Assembly: GCF_025145285.1 (NCBI RefSeq)
Contig: NZ_CP102251.1
Span: 1,550,001 to 1,614,000, forward strand
Direction of reading: 5' to 3'
Source: Alistipes onderdonkii
GTDB taxonomy: Bacteria; Bacteroidota; Bacteroidia; Bacteroidales; Rikenellaceae
Length of the DNA stretch: 64,000 nt
The position numbers were made by a program, and so were the translations under genes. Under the pieces are notes generated by a model. The model saw nothing but the letters and a program-made list of their open reading frames with translations. It did not search any database and was not told the DNA's origin. Of the stretch, positions 25,601 through 33,651 are shown piece by piece. Each line of letters begins with the position of its first letter. The stretch's first letter is position 1.

Positions 25601-26914
25601 ATGGCAACCTTTGCTTACCGCATCCGTACTACCCGCAAAAATGCGCTCACGAAAGTATTTATCCGTTTCAATGTAGATCGGAAAACCTCGTTTTATGTTG
25701 AAACCCAATATTTGGTATTATCCGACGCATGGGATGACAAGCGGCAGGGAATGAAAAGCCGCTTTGCCTATACCGACGATTTTACGGAACAACAGGGGCG
25801 GGAACTGATGAAGAACCTCGCGGAAATGCGGAGTTTTATTCTGGGCGAGATAGCCAAAGACCCGGAGCATCCTATGACCAAAAGCAGGTTGGAGAAGATC
25901 ATTTACAGCTTTCACCACCCGCGCCAGACGGTCAACACCAAACGCGGACGGGAATCGCTGACCGACTACATTGCCCGCTATGTCCGTGAAATGGAGAATG
26001 GCACACGGTTGAACATTCACAAGCTCCGGTATGGCTACTCCACCGTCAAGAATTACAAGGGATTTATTATCCAATTCGAAGAGTTTTGCAAAGCACGGCG
26101 CAAACGTTACGATTTTAATGACATAGACATCAAATTTTACGATGATTTCGTTGCCTATTTCACCGCAAAAGACTACTCGATCAACACCATAGGCCGCCAT
26201 GTCAAGGAATTGAAAATCATCATGCGGGCGGCCAGAGAAGAGGGATTGCACGACAACGGGACAATCGAAAACCGTAAGTTCCGGGTATTGACCGCCGAAG
26301 TAGAAAATATTTATCTGACCGAATCGGAAATCAAAGCTATTGCCGCACTCGATTTGTCGGGAGATAAACACAAAGACATTGCCCGCGACATTTTTCTGGT
26401 CGGGTGTTACACGGCACAGCGGTTCAGTGACTATTCGACCATCAACGAGGGCAATATCCGCACGCTGGAGAGCGGACAGCAGGTTATCGACCTGAAACAG
26501 CAGAAGACGGGCAATCATGTCGTTATCCCCATACGCCCCGAATTGCAGGCAATATTGGATAAATACGGAAACCAGCTGCCGAAATCCTACGAACAGAAAG
26601 TCAACAAATTCATCAAAGAGGTTGCGCGGGAAGCAGGCATTATCGAGAAGATCGAGATTTCCTATGTAGAGAAAGGGGAACAAAAGACACGCATTGTTGA
26701 GAAATGCGACCTTGTTAAGACGCATACAGCCCGCCGCAGCGGAGCAACGAATATGTATCTGGCGGGTATTCCGTCCATCGCCATCATGAAAATCACAGGG
26801 CACAAGACCGAAAAGGAGTTTATGAAATACATCAAGATCAGCGAAGAGCAAAACGCGACGGAATTGATGAGCCATCCGTATTTTTGCGGAGCGGGCACGA
26901 GAAATGAGAAATAA
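25601..26914 (+). CDS. Tyrosine recombinase/integrase of element 3
   Basis: This 437-residue recombinase has a central core-binding domain (SINTIGRHVKELKIIMRAA...) and a catalytic domain. The catalytic residues are Arg in CYTAQRFSDYSTI, HTARRSGATNMYL, GHKTEKEFMKY and the final Tyr. It lies beside the left att core, the usual place, and its end is 30 bases from the Fic gene. It should recombine the tRNA-Cys att sites, and is probably the enzyme that also recognised element 1, whose right end carries the same repeat pair. Confidence 0.92.
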   Translation: MATFAYRIRTTRKNALTKVFIRFNVDRKTSFYVETQYLVLSDAWDDKRQGMKSRFAYTDDFTEQQGRELMKNLAEMRSFILGEIAKDPEHPMTKSRLEKIIYSFHHPRQTVNTKRGRESLTDYIARYVREMENGTRLNIHKLRYGYSTVKNYKGFIIQFEEFCKARRKRYDFNDIDIKFYDDFVAYFTAKDYSINTIGRHVKELKIIMRAAREEGLHDNGTIENRKFRVLTAEVENIYLTESEIKAIAALDLSGDKHKDIARDIFLVGCYTAQRFSDYSTINEGNIRTLESGQQVIDLKQQKTGNHVVIPIRPELQAILDKYGNQLPKSYEQKVNKFIKEVAREAGIIEKIEISYVEKGEQKTRIVEKCDLVKTHTARRSGATNMYLAGIPSIAIMKITGHKTEKEFMKYIKISEEQNATELMSHPYFCGAGTRNEK

Positions 26915-26944
26915 TTGGTAATTTAGCCACAGAATAGCAGGAAT

Positions 26945-28060
26945 ATGTATAAAATCCCGACATTACCTCTTAAACAGGAGATCGAAACAAAACCCGTGCT
27001 GAAGCAATTGGTTGAAGCGCACAAGTGCCTTGCAGAATTGAAAGGCGCGGTCAAGTCCATGCCCAACGAAAGCATCCTTATCAATACGCTTTCGCTGCAG
27101 GAAGCAAAGGACAGTTCTGCCGTGGAAAGCATCATCACGACACATGACGAGTTGTATAAGGCCGAATTATTCGCCAGCCAGTATGCGACGCCCGCATCAA
27201 AAGAGGTTAAGAGTTATGCAGATGCGTTACGGACAGGATTTTCGCTGGTAAAGAAGAACAACCTGCTGACGAATAACATCATCATCGAGATATACCGCAT
27301 CGTCAAACAGAACTCGTCGGGATTCCGGACAACGCCTGGCACAACTCTCAAGAACGAAGCGACACAGGAGATTATCTATACACCGCCCCAGACTCACGAT
27401 GAGATCACCAAATACATGGCCAATCTGGAACAATACATCAATGACGCTTCGATGAGCGACGTCGATCCGCTCGTCAAAATGGCAGTCATTCACCACCAGT
27501 TCGAGAGCATCCACCCGTTTTCCGACGGCAACGGACGCACGGGGCGAATCGTAAATATCCTCTATCTTGTACTGAACGGCCTGTTGGACTATCCGGTTCT
27601 TTATTTGAGCCGCTATATCATTAAAAATAAGGGTGAGTATTACCGGCTTTTACAGAATGTCCGAGATAACGGAGATTGGGAGTCGTGGATTCTGTTTCTC
27701 CTAAAGGGGATCGAAGAAACATCGCAGGAAACAATCGTACTGATTCACGGCATCAAGGCGTTGATGGCTGAATATAAAAAGGGAATCCGGGAAAACCTGA
27801 AGAAAATCTATTCGCAGGATTTGCTGAATAACCTCTTCCGCCACCCCTATACGAAGATCGACTTTATCTGCGAGGAGTTGCAGGTATCGCGACCGACGGC
27901 AACAGCCTATCTGACGCAACTGGAGAAAGCAGGATATATCGAGAAAATCAAATTGGGACGGGAGAATTTCTACCTCAATATACGACTGTTTGATTTGCTG
28001 ATAAATGCGTTCCACATCAGCTCTCCTGCCGTTACAGATGAAGTCAATTCATCCAATTGA
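26945..28060 (+). CDS. Fic-family AMPylator with N-terminal inhibitory helix
   Basis: This 371-residue protein has the complete catalytic motif HPFSDGNGRTGR starting near residue 190, so it should transfer AMP (or a related group) to target proteins. The N-terminal SSAVES (residues 57-62, Glu61) matches the self-inhibitory motif of class II Fic proteins. A C-terminal winged helix (ELQVSRPTATAYLTQLEKAGYIEKI) could bind DNA. It follows the integrase by 30 bases. Two inverted repeats lie just after the stop. Cargo or element regulation are both possible; the target is unknown. Confidence 0.9.
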   Translation: MYKIPTLPLKQEIETKPVLKQLVEAHKCLAELKGAVKSMPNESILINTLSLQEAKDSSAVESIITTHDELYKAELFASQYATPASKEVKSYADALRTGFSLVKKNNLLTNNIIIEIYRIVKQNSSGFRTTPGTTLKNEATQEIIYTPPQTHDEITKYMANLEQYINDASMSDVDPLVKMAVIHHQFESIHPFSDGNGRTGRIVNILYLVLNGLLDYPVLYLSRYIIKNKGEYYRLLQNVRDNGDWESWILFLLKGIEETSQETIVLIHGIKALMAEYKKGIRENLKKIYSQDLLNNLFRHPYTKIDFICEELQVSRPTATAYLTQLEKAGYIEKIKLGRENFYLNIRLFDLLINAFHISSPAVTDEVNSSN

Positions 28061-28063
28061 GAT

Positions 28064-28132
28064 GTGTAAAAAAATACGCAAAATCTTTACACGTTCCATT
28101 TGATATGTAAAGAAAACCGGATTTTCTTTACA
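28064..28132. promoter_or_regulatory. Two TGTAAA-type inverted repeats after the fic gene
   Basis: GTGTAAA (28064-28070) is inverted at 28086-28092. TGTAAAGAAAA is inverted around a 5-base centre at 28106-28132 with 11-bp perfect arms. Shared half-sites suggest an operator for the winged-helix end of the Fic protein or another regulator; this is inference. Confidence 0.5.
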
Positions 28133-28176
28133 CTTATCAACAACGTATAAACATTTTTGACAAATCTTAATAGATC

Positions 28177-28206
28177 AAAAGTACCCGACCTGCCGGGTAC
28201 TTTTTT
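28177..28206 (+). terminator. Terminator between fic and the mobilization genes
   Basis: AAAGTACCCG pairs with CGGGTACTTT, followed by T's. Confidence 0.85.
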
Positions 28207-28337
28207 AAGGGTGCAATTGAGTGCCATTCGACGCACATTTAACGCCTTGACACCCGAACATTTGGAAGTGAAATAATTATCACTATATTTGCCACCCCGA
28301 ACCTATTGTCCGGGGCAATCATTAATCTATTTATGAT

Positions 28338-28640
28338 ATGGTAAAAGAACAATTTATCTTGAACGGTCTGACCGTCGAAAGACTTTCCGAAATGATCCGG
28401 GAAGCCGTACACGAGGAAATGCAACAGATGCAGGTTCCGGTTTGAAGAGAACAGAACGAGCGCTATCTCTCCCGTAAAGAAGTTGCGACGCTTCTGAAAA
28501 TCTCCCTTGTTACACTCACGTCCTGAATTAATCGCGGTAAAATCAAGGCCCATAAAATCGGTGGGCGCGTCCTGTTCCGCGAATGCGACATAAAAGAATC
28601 TGTCGCACAAATCACCCCAATCAAACCACCAAAACGGTAA
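28338..28640 (+). pseudogene. Excisionase-family HTH gene interrupted by two in-frame UGA codons
   Basis: One reading frame of 101 codons gives an HTH protein of the same type as 20187-20459 (YLSRKEVATLLKISLVTL... GKIKAHKIGGRVLFRECDIKE). UGA occurs at 28443-28445 and 28524-28526. The second falls inside the HTH, between TS and INRGK, where relatives usually have a Trp, so TGG to TGA is likely. The frame is otherwise intact, with no indel. Either the gene is dead or UGA is read through here. Confidence 0.75.
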
Positions 28641-28735
28641 CTGCGTATGCTCGATAGCACGACGCAGGAATTGTCGTATGCCTATCAGAAAGAGGAAAGG
28701 CAAGTTTGTGTTTTCGTAAACGAAAACGAGGCTTG
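28641..28735. other. Candidate origin of transfer (oriT)
   Basis: This non-coding gap before mobC and the relaxase holds a nested inverted repeat: GCAAG (28700-28704), GTTTTCGT (28710-28717), AA, ACGAAAAC (28720-28727), then CTTGC (28732-28736). The same nested structure survives in the element 1 relic (8523-8555). Its place upstream of the relaxase genes and its conservation support an oriT, but no nick site can be named. Confidence 0.55.
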
Positions 28736-28787
28736 CTCCCGCTGGTCGGCGCGTCATCCCGGTGGTCTAATCATTAAGATTCCAAGT

Positions 28788-29144
28788 ATGAAAAGAACCT
28801 TTAACAAGGGCGGGCGTCCGGTGTTGGAAGCCGCCCAAAGACAGAAGTACATCGTCAGCGCAAGGCTCGACAGCGAACACTATTTCCGGCTGAAGAAGTT
28901 AGCCCGCACATCGGGCTACCGTCCGTCCGAGATTATCCGGCAGCTTATCGGGCGCGGGTGAGTGCGTGAGCGAATGCGTCCGGAACATCTGAATTATATG
29001 GCGCAGTTGAAAGGCATTGCCCGTAACCTCAATCAACTTACCCGCTCGGCCAATGCCGGCGGGTTTGCGGCGGTAATTGTGTCCCACGCGGCAATCATTA
29101 CCGAGATCGAGGACTTTCTAAAACAGGTGCGCCATGATCGGTAA
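28788..29144 (+). pseudogene. mobC-like relaxosome gene interrupted by one in-frame UGA
   Basis: A single frame reads MKRTFNKGGRPVLEAA...RPSEIIRQLIGRG, UGA (28959-28961), then VRERMRPEHLNYMAQL...FLKQVRHDR. Both halves are parts of Bacteroidales MobC-type proteins, which help the relaxase at oriT; intact relatives of about 118 residues read through this position. An ATG at 28974 could restart the second half. The end overlaps the relaxase start by 11 bases. Confidence 0.75.
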
Positions 29145-30225
29145 GATTATCGCCGGATCGTCGTTCGGTGCAACGGTCAGCTATGTAATGAAAGAGCAGT
29201 CGCGGATATTGGGTTTTGAGGGTATTGAGCCGCCGGGCGTGCAGGATATGGTACGCGATTTCAAAGACCAGACGCTATTGAATCCCCGGATCAAAAACGC
29301 AGTCGGACATATATCGTTACCCTTCTCTCCGAAAGATGCTGACCGACTGACCGACCCGGCTATGGCGCAGATTGCACGGGAGTATATGGAGCGCATGGGG
29401 ATTCGGAACACACTGTTTCTAATCGTCCGGCACATGGATCAGGCGCATCCGCATTGTCATATCGTCTACAACCGGGTCGGAAACGACGGGCAGACCATAT
29501 CGGACAAGAATATCAAAATCCGGAACGGCAAGGTTTGCAAGGAGCTTACAGCCAAGTATGGTTTATACTATCCGAAAGGCAAAGAGCAGGTACGGCGCGA
29601 ACGGTTGCGCGAGCCGGACAAGACCAAGTACGCCATTTACGATGCCGTACGGGATTGTCTGCCCCGATGCAAGTCGTGGGGCGATCTGGAGGCGCGATTG
29701 CAGAAGCAAGGTATTACGACCACATTCAAGTATTGCGGAGATACCGACCGCAAACAGGGTGTGCTGTTCTCCAAGAACGGCTACACCTTTTCCGGCTCGA
29801 AGATCGACCGGGCTTTCAGCTTCTCCAAGTTAGACCGTCACTTCTCACAGGCGCAGCGGATCGTTCCGCCCGTCGCACAGCCCTGCTATTCGGCGCAGGC
29901 GGTCGGGAATTTATCGGCAGCAGTTAGCCATTACCGTTCGGCGTTCGCCGGGTTGTTCGGCAGTCGCAGTAATTCGGGCGAATCCCTCGATTTGGGCGGC
30001 TTCGGCGTGGCGGGCGGTATAATTTTACCACCGGGCGGGTATTGCGGCTCAATCGCCCCGGAACAGATGCAGCGGAGGATCGGGGAATCCCACGAGGAAC
30101 ACATTGCCCGCATTACGGCCCTGATCCGGCAGGCGACCGAAGCGATGCTGATCGAACAGGCCGAGCGAAGCCGCAGAATCCGGGAACAACAAACTAAAAA
30201 ACGTCAAATTAAAATACATCGTTAA
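29134..30225 (+). CDS. Relaxase/mobilization nuclease (MobA/VirD2 type)
   Basis: This 363-residue protein starts MIGKIIAGSSFGATVSYVM and has the three-His metal motif HPHCHIVYNRV near residue 106, as in MobA/VirD2-type (MOBP) relaxases. The N-terminal 210 residues form the nickase; the tail is variable. It should nick oriT and lead strand transfer during mobilization by a helper conjugative element. Unlike its neighbours it has no internal stop. Confidence 0.92.
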   Translation: MIGKIIAGSSFGATVSYVMKEQSRILGFEGIEPPGVQDMVRDFKDQTLLNPRIKNAVGHISLPFSPKDADRLTDPAMAQIAREYMERMGIRNTLFLIVRHMDQAHPHCHIVYNRVGNDGQTISDKNIKIRNGKVCKELTAKYGLYYPKGKEQVRRERLREPDKTKYAIYDAVRDCLPRCKSWGDLEARLQKQGITTTFKYCGDTDRKQGVLFSKNGYTFSGSKIDRAFSFSKLDRHFSQAQRIVPPVAQPCYSAQAVGNLSAAVSHYRSAFAGLFGSRSNSGESLDLGGFGVAGGIILPPGGYCGSIAPEQMQRRIGESHEEHIARITALIRQATEAMLIEQAERSRRIREQQTKKRQIKIHR

Positions 30226-30228
30226 AGT

Positions 30229-31047
30229 ATGGCAGAGGAAAAAACCGTCGCATTGGATTGCGACCAATACGAAGATTTCAAGGAAGAATTTATCAAGGCT
30301 TTCAAGGCCGAGATTGCAAAGCTACAGAGCGGCGGCGACAATACAGCCCTGATGCAGCGGATCGACGAGATAGCCCGAGTGCAGAATCTTTCGGCGGAGC
30401 AGATCACCAATTTTATCAACCGCATCGGGCAGATCGACATTAAACCCGTGGTCGAGGTACAGCCGCCCGACATGACGGACGTAAACAGGGCTTTCGGAAA
30501 GATCAACGTCAGCACGGAGATACTCGCCGAAGCGATGAAGCGGATAAATGCCGAGGTAAAGGGTGCATTAAGCGACGAGAAGATCAAAAAGGCAGTACAG
30601 CTGTTCGTAAGCCGCGAGGTGGAGAAATACAAAGAGATATTAGACGGTCATTGGTCACGTATAAACAGTACGTTAGATCATTTGCTGCATCGGATTCCCT
30701 ACAATTACGACATCAACAAACGGTTAGTTCGGGCGTGTGTATGACTGGCTCTGACTGCCGGGCTATCCGTTGTGGGAAATATTTGGCAGGCCGTGAACAA
30801 TCGGCAATACCGCAAGAATGATTGGAAATACCGATATATGCAGGCTGTCTGGCACGGAGAAATGCAACTCATTACCGACCTCGACCGGGTGTTCGAACAA
30901 GGCGAGGATAAGAACATCGACGTGGTGAAAAGAGAGGTCAGGCAGTATGAAAAAGAGATCAAGAAACGCGGCGCGGCAGTCGTAAACCAAGAGCGGACAA
31001 AGGCCGAAAAAGAGAAAACGCAGAAAACAAAGGCCAAGAAAAAGTAG
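30229..31047 (+). pseudogene. Mobilization accessory gene interrupted by one in-frame UGA
   Basis: One frame of 273 codons runs from ATG 30229 to TAG 31045. It reads helical, charged protein up to INKRLVRACV, then UGA (30742-30744), then LALTAGLSVVGNIWQAV, a hydrophobic segment, and finally a Lys-rich coiled tail. Read as one protein it would be soluble coil, one membrane helix, coil. The UGA replaces a residue at the start of the membrane helix, probably Trp. It lies 3 bases after the relaxase gene and I do not recognise its family. Confidence 0.65.
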
Positions 31048-31055
31048 GATGACAG

Positions 31056-31100
31056 AAAAGGGGCTTGCGGGATCGTCAATGATCCTGCAAGTCCCCTTTT
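31056..31100. terminator. Bidirectional terminator between the mob genes and MNT-HEPN copy 2
   Basis: AAAAGGGGCTTGCGGGATC pairs with GATCCTGCAAGTCCCCTTTT around GTCAAT. It has T-runs on both sides and serves converging transcripts. Confidence 0.85.
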
Positions 31101-31119
31101 CGTTCGGATGATTGGCCGT

Positions 31120-32025
31120 TTATTGCCGTTCGCTCAATTCTTTATATAGCTCCAGCCGCAGGCCGCACAGGTTTTCGATAATCCCGCCCGCTTTGCGGAC
31201 GCGCTCCATATGTATCTCCAACTTTTGCGGTGCGATGTCGAACCGAATGCCATAGGGAGCCTTCATCAGAAAACTCTTCAGACGCGGCAGCGTGAAGATG
31301 TTTTCGATATGGGTGTCGTCGAAAGCAAGCATCAACTTCGTGGAAAGCGTCCGCATCCGGTCGTGCATGATGACTGGATCGTGGCTGTCGAACTCCAGAC
31401 CGTGATAGACGTAGTAAAGCGTGTGATAGAAATAGACCATTGCCTGCGCCGAGAACTGCGCGGCCAGACGCATATTACGGCTCTCGCTGAAAGCGTCCTG
31501 CGCCTGTTCAAGCAGTTCATTGCCCTGCGTTCGGAACGTGTCGAAATGGAATTTAGCGTCGGCATACGCCTTGGCGAAGTCGATCGGGTGCTTCGGACGC
31601 TGAAAATGGTAACTGTCGCTACAATACAGCAACTCGCCTTCGGCATGGGCAAAGAAGAGGAACGGCGTTGAGTTCGATTCGACATAGCTCAACGTCATGA
31701 TGTAAAGATTGATGTAGGTAATCTTCCGGCAGCTATAGGGCACTTTGTAACGCAGGATGCGTTTGGTCTGAATCCAATCGTATTCCGGGGTTTCACGAAC
31801 GACCATCAGCAGGTCATAAGCCATTGCGTCGCTATGCGGCGTGCCGCCGACCAATTTACCGAACAATAGGATATATTCGGGATCGAAATAGCCGTCTGTC
31901 AGGCATTGGACGATCCGGGCGGCCTCGGCAGGATCGTAAAGTCGTTCGGCGGGCTGTTCGAGTTCGAGGGCGAGGGCGATGCGTTGTGCAGGGTTTTCCT
32001 GCACGGGGTTTTGATTCGTTTCCAT
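31120..32025 (-). CDS. MNT-HEPN fusion protein, copy 2
   Basis: This 301-residue paralogue of 8606-9583 has near-identical sequence outside the linker, which is about 24 residues shorter. The nucleotidyltransferase-like loop is again LFGKLVGG...SDAMAYDLLMVV. The RX5H of copy 1 reads RVRKAGG here, so no RNase motif is conserved. The two genes share their start METNQNPVQE and the whole leader. It reads away from a TcmP/DUF5131 cargo pair, just as copy 1 reads away from a restriction-modification pair. A role in sensing or controlling the cargo is inference. Confidence 0.75.
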   Translation of the reverse strand: METNQNPVQENPAQRIALALELEQPAERLYDPAEAARIVQCLTDGYFDPEYILLFGKLVGGTPHSDAMAYDLLMVVRETPEYDWIQTKRILRYKVPYSCRKITYINLYIMTLSYVESNSTPFLFFAHAEGELLYCSDSYHFQRPKHPIDFAKAYADAKFHFDTFRTQGNELLEQAQDAFSESRNMRLAAQFSAQAMVYFYHTLYYVYHGLEFDSHDPVIMHDRMRTLSTKLMLAFDDTHIENIFTLPRLKSFLMKAPYGIRFDIAPQKLEIHMERVRKAGGIIENLCGLRLELYKELSERQ

Positions 32026-32398
32026 GTGATTGATTGTTAGAATTTAGACATAGTAAGGGCTGTCCTTATCGCAGGTTTTCGGCAATAAAGAGAATAATAA
32101 CTTGGTTAGCAATTATTTGCTAATCCGGCGGGTGGAAATGGAAACGAATCGAGAGGTTGCACGGCGGGAACCGCCTGCGGCTGGCCTTACGGCGTGTCTG
32201 TACCAGAGTACGGACATGATGCATTGTTCGCATAAATATAAAAATATGCGCAGCTGCGAACAATACATCACCCTTTTACAAGCTCAGCAAAGTGCCGTTC
32301 GCGGGTCGCTAAACCCCAACGGCTCTGCGCATACCTTTAATATGGTTGCTTTGCTGGCTACCACGTAAAAGAATTTTATAACATATTGTTCGCAGGGG
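32026..32398 (-). promoter_or_regulatory. Structured 5' leader of MNT-HEPN copy 2 (candidate RNA switch)
   Basis: It is homologous to 9584-9958 and of nearly equal length. The central strand 32255-32270 can pair with 32217-32232 (16 positions, one G-U on the minus strand) or with 32384-32394 (11 bp). AGCAAAG 32286-32292 pairs with CTTTGCT 32349-32355 where copy 1 has GGTTATA/TATAACC. GCCGTT/AACGGC replaces GCTGTT/AACAGC. The start-codon complement ATGGAAACGAATC is at 32139-32151 (coding start 32013-32025). Loop sequences such as CGGGTCGCTAAACCCC are nearly unchanged, as expected for a functional RNA. Confidence 0.7.
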
Positions 32399-32406
32399 CA
32401 AAGATA
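32399..32406 (-). promoter_or_regulatory. Promoter -7 box of the MNT-HEPN copy 2 leader
   Basis: Minus-strand TATCTTTG, in the same place as in copy 1. Confidence 0.65.
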
Positions 32407-32438
32407 AGAATATTTTACAATAATAATTTAAAAAGCCT

Positions 32439-32446
32439 ATCTTTGT
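32439..32446 (+). promoter_or_regulatory. Promoter -7 box of the tcmP operon
   Basis: TATCTTTG, 71 bases before the tcmP ATG and divergent from the leader promoter. Confidence 0.55.
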
Positions 32447-32517
32447 GGATTACTTGTGCTGTTTAAATACATATTGAAGATTATCCCACCAATTTCTAAA
32501 TCCATCAGAATAACTAC

Positions 32518-33651
32518 ATGGCAAAAGATATCAACAAATCAGAATTTACCGAGGAAACCAAGTTGAAATTAGATATATTTCGAGAGTGTTTCCGCGAATG
32601 GTATCCTGTCTTTCTTCACAATCCATATATTAAACGATTGTTTATATATGATATGTTTGCTGGAAGTGGCAAGGATTCTATCGGAAATTTGGGTTCGCCA
32701 TTGATTCTGTTGCAAGAAGCAATAGGGGAAGAACAGCAACATTGTGAATATTTAAGGAAAAGTAAAACTCCGATTGTCTTATTTGGTTTTAATGAGAAAG
32801 ACGAAAAAAAGATGTCGGAGCTTAAAAGTCATGTTGAAACAGAAATTGCAGAATGTAAAAGTCGCTGTCAATATGAAGATTGCGTATTTGAGAAATCATT
32901 CTTTTATAAACATGCTGATTTTCAGGAATTAATTAAAAATCCCAAGTTGCAAAGCGCTCTAAATAATAAACAATATGGTAAATTTGTGTTATTAGATCAG
33001 TATGGATTTAAACAAATTACTGATGACGTTTTTTTGCGATTAGTAAATGCCCCAAAAACCGATTTTATCTTCTTTATTGCATCTTCATTCATAAAGAGAT
33101 TCAAAGAACTCCCAGCTGTAACTGCATATTTCAAGAAAGAAAATATTTCTTTTGATGAAACAATGCCAAAAGAGTGTCATCGTGTAATAACTAACTATTT
33201 TAGAGCCTTATTGCCCTCTGATAAAGAGTATTATTTACATAGTTTTACTATTCAGAAAGGGAAAAATTACTATGGCCTGATTTTCGGTTCAAACCATTCA
33301 CTTGGTATGGAAAAGTTTTTACGAGTTTGTTGGCGACAAGATGCATTTGCGGGGGAGTCTAATTGCAATATTAATAATGACTTTCAAGCTGGGGAATTAT
33401 TCCATGTTCCAGGGGTTTCGAACAAAAAACAAAAAGTTTCTGACGAAATCATGAAACGAATTTTATCTCAACAAATAACCTCTAACATAGACGGTCTAAA
33501 ATATGCGCTTCGATGTGGTTGTGAACCTAAAATATATGTTGAAGTAATAGATAAGCTAAGGAGATATAATCAAGTTACAATCGACGGAGTATTTAATAGG
33601 ACAGCTGCAAACATCCATAATGCAAAGCCATATAATATTGTAATTTTATGA
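32518..33651 (+). CDS. tcmP: Three-Cys-motif partner protein TcmP
   Basis: This 377-residue protein has a Rossmann-like N-terminal half resembling SAM-dependent methyltransferases: YDMFAGSG at residues 44-51 and FVLLDQYGFKQI further on. This is the TcmP pattern, named for its constant partner with a three-Cys motif, which here follows in a 4-base ATGA overlap. TcmP pairs are found in mobile elements and are suspected defence genes, but the biochemistry is unknown to me. The gene is AT-rich compared with the mob genes to its left. Confidence 0.85.
   Translation: MAKDINKSEFTEETKLKLDIFRECFREWYPVFLHNPYIKRLFIYDMFAGSGKDSIGNLGSPLILLQEAIGEEQQHCEYLRKSKTPIVLFGFNEKDEKKMSELKSHVETEIAECKSRCQYEDCVFEKSFFYKHADFQELIKNPKLQSALNNKQYGKFVLLDQYGFKQITDDVFLRLVNAPKTDFIFFIASSFIKRFKELPAVTAYFKKENISFDETMPKECHRVITNYFRALLPSDKEYYLHSFTIQKGKNYYGLIFGSNHSLGMEKFLRVCWRQDAFAGESNCNINNDFQAGELFHVPGVSNKKQKVSDEIMKRILSQQITSNIDGLKYALRCGCEPKIYVEVIDKLRRYNQVTIDGVFNRTAANIHNAKPYNIVIL

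Noticed and set aside
28338..28640. UGA as selenocysteine
   Set aside because: No selenoprotein family resembles this HTH protein, and four unrelated sites would need insertion elements, which I do not see.
32102..32368. Plus-strand open frame of 88 codons across leader 2, starting with METNREVARREPP
   Set aside because: It is open because it copies the start of the opposite-strand gene and runs through the structured leader. The equivalent frame in copy 1 is not kept in length, and the bases vary to preserve pairing, not protein.
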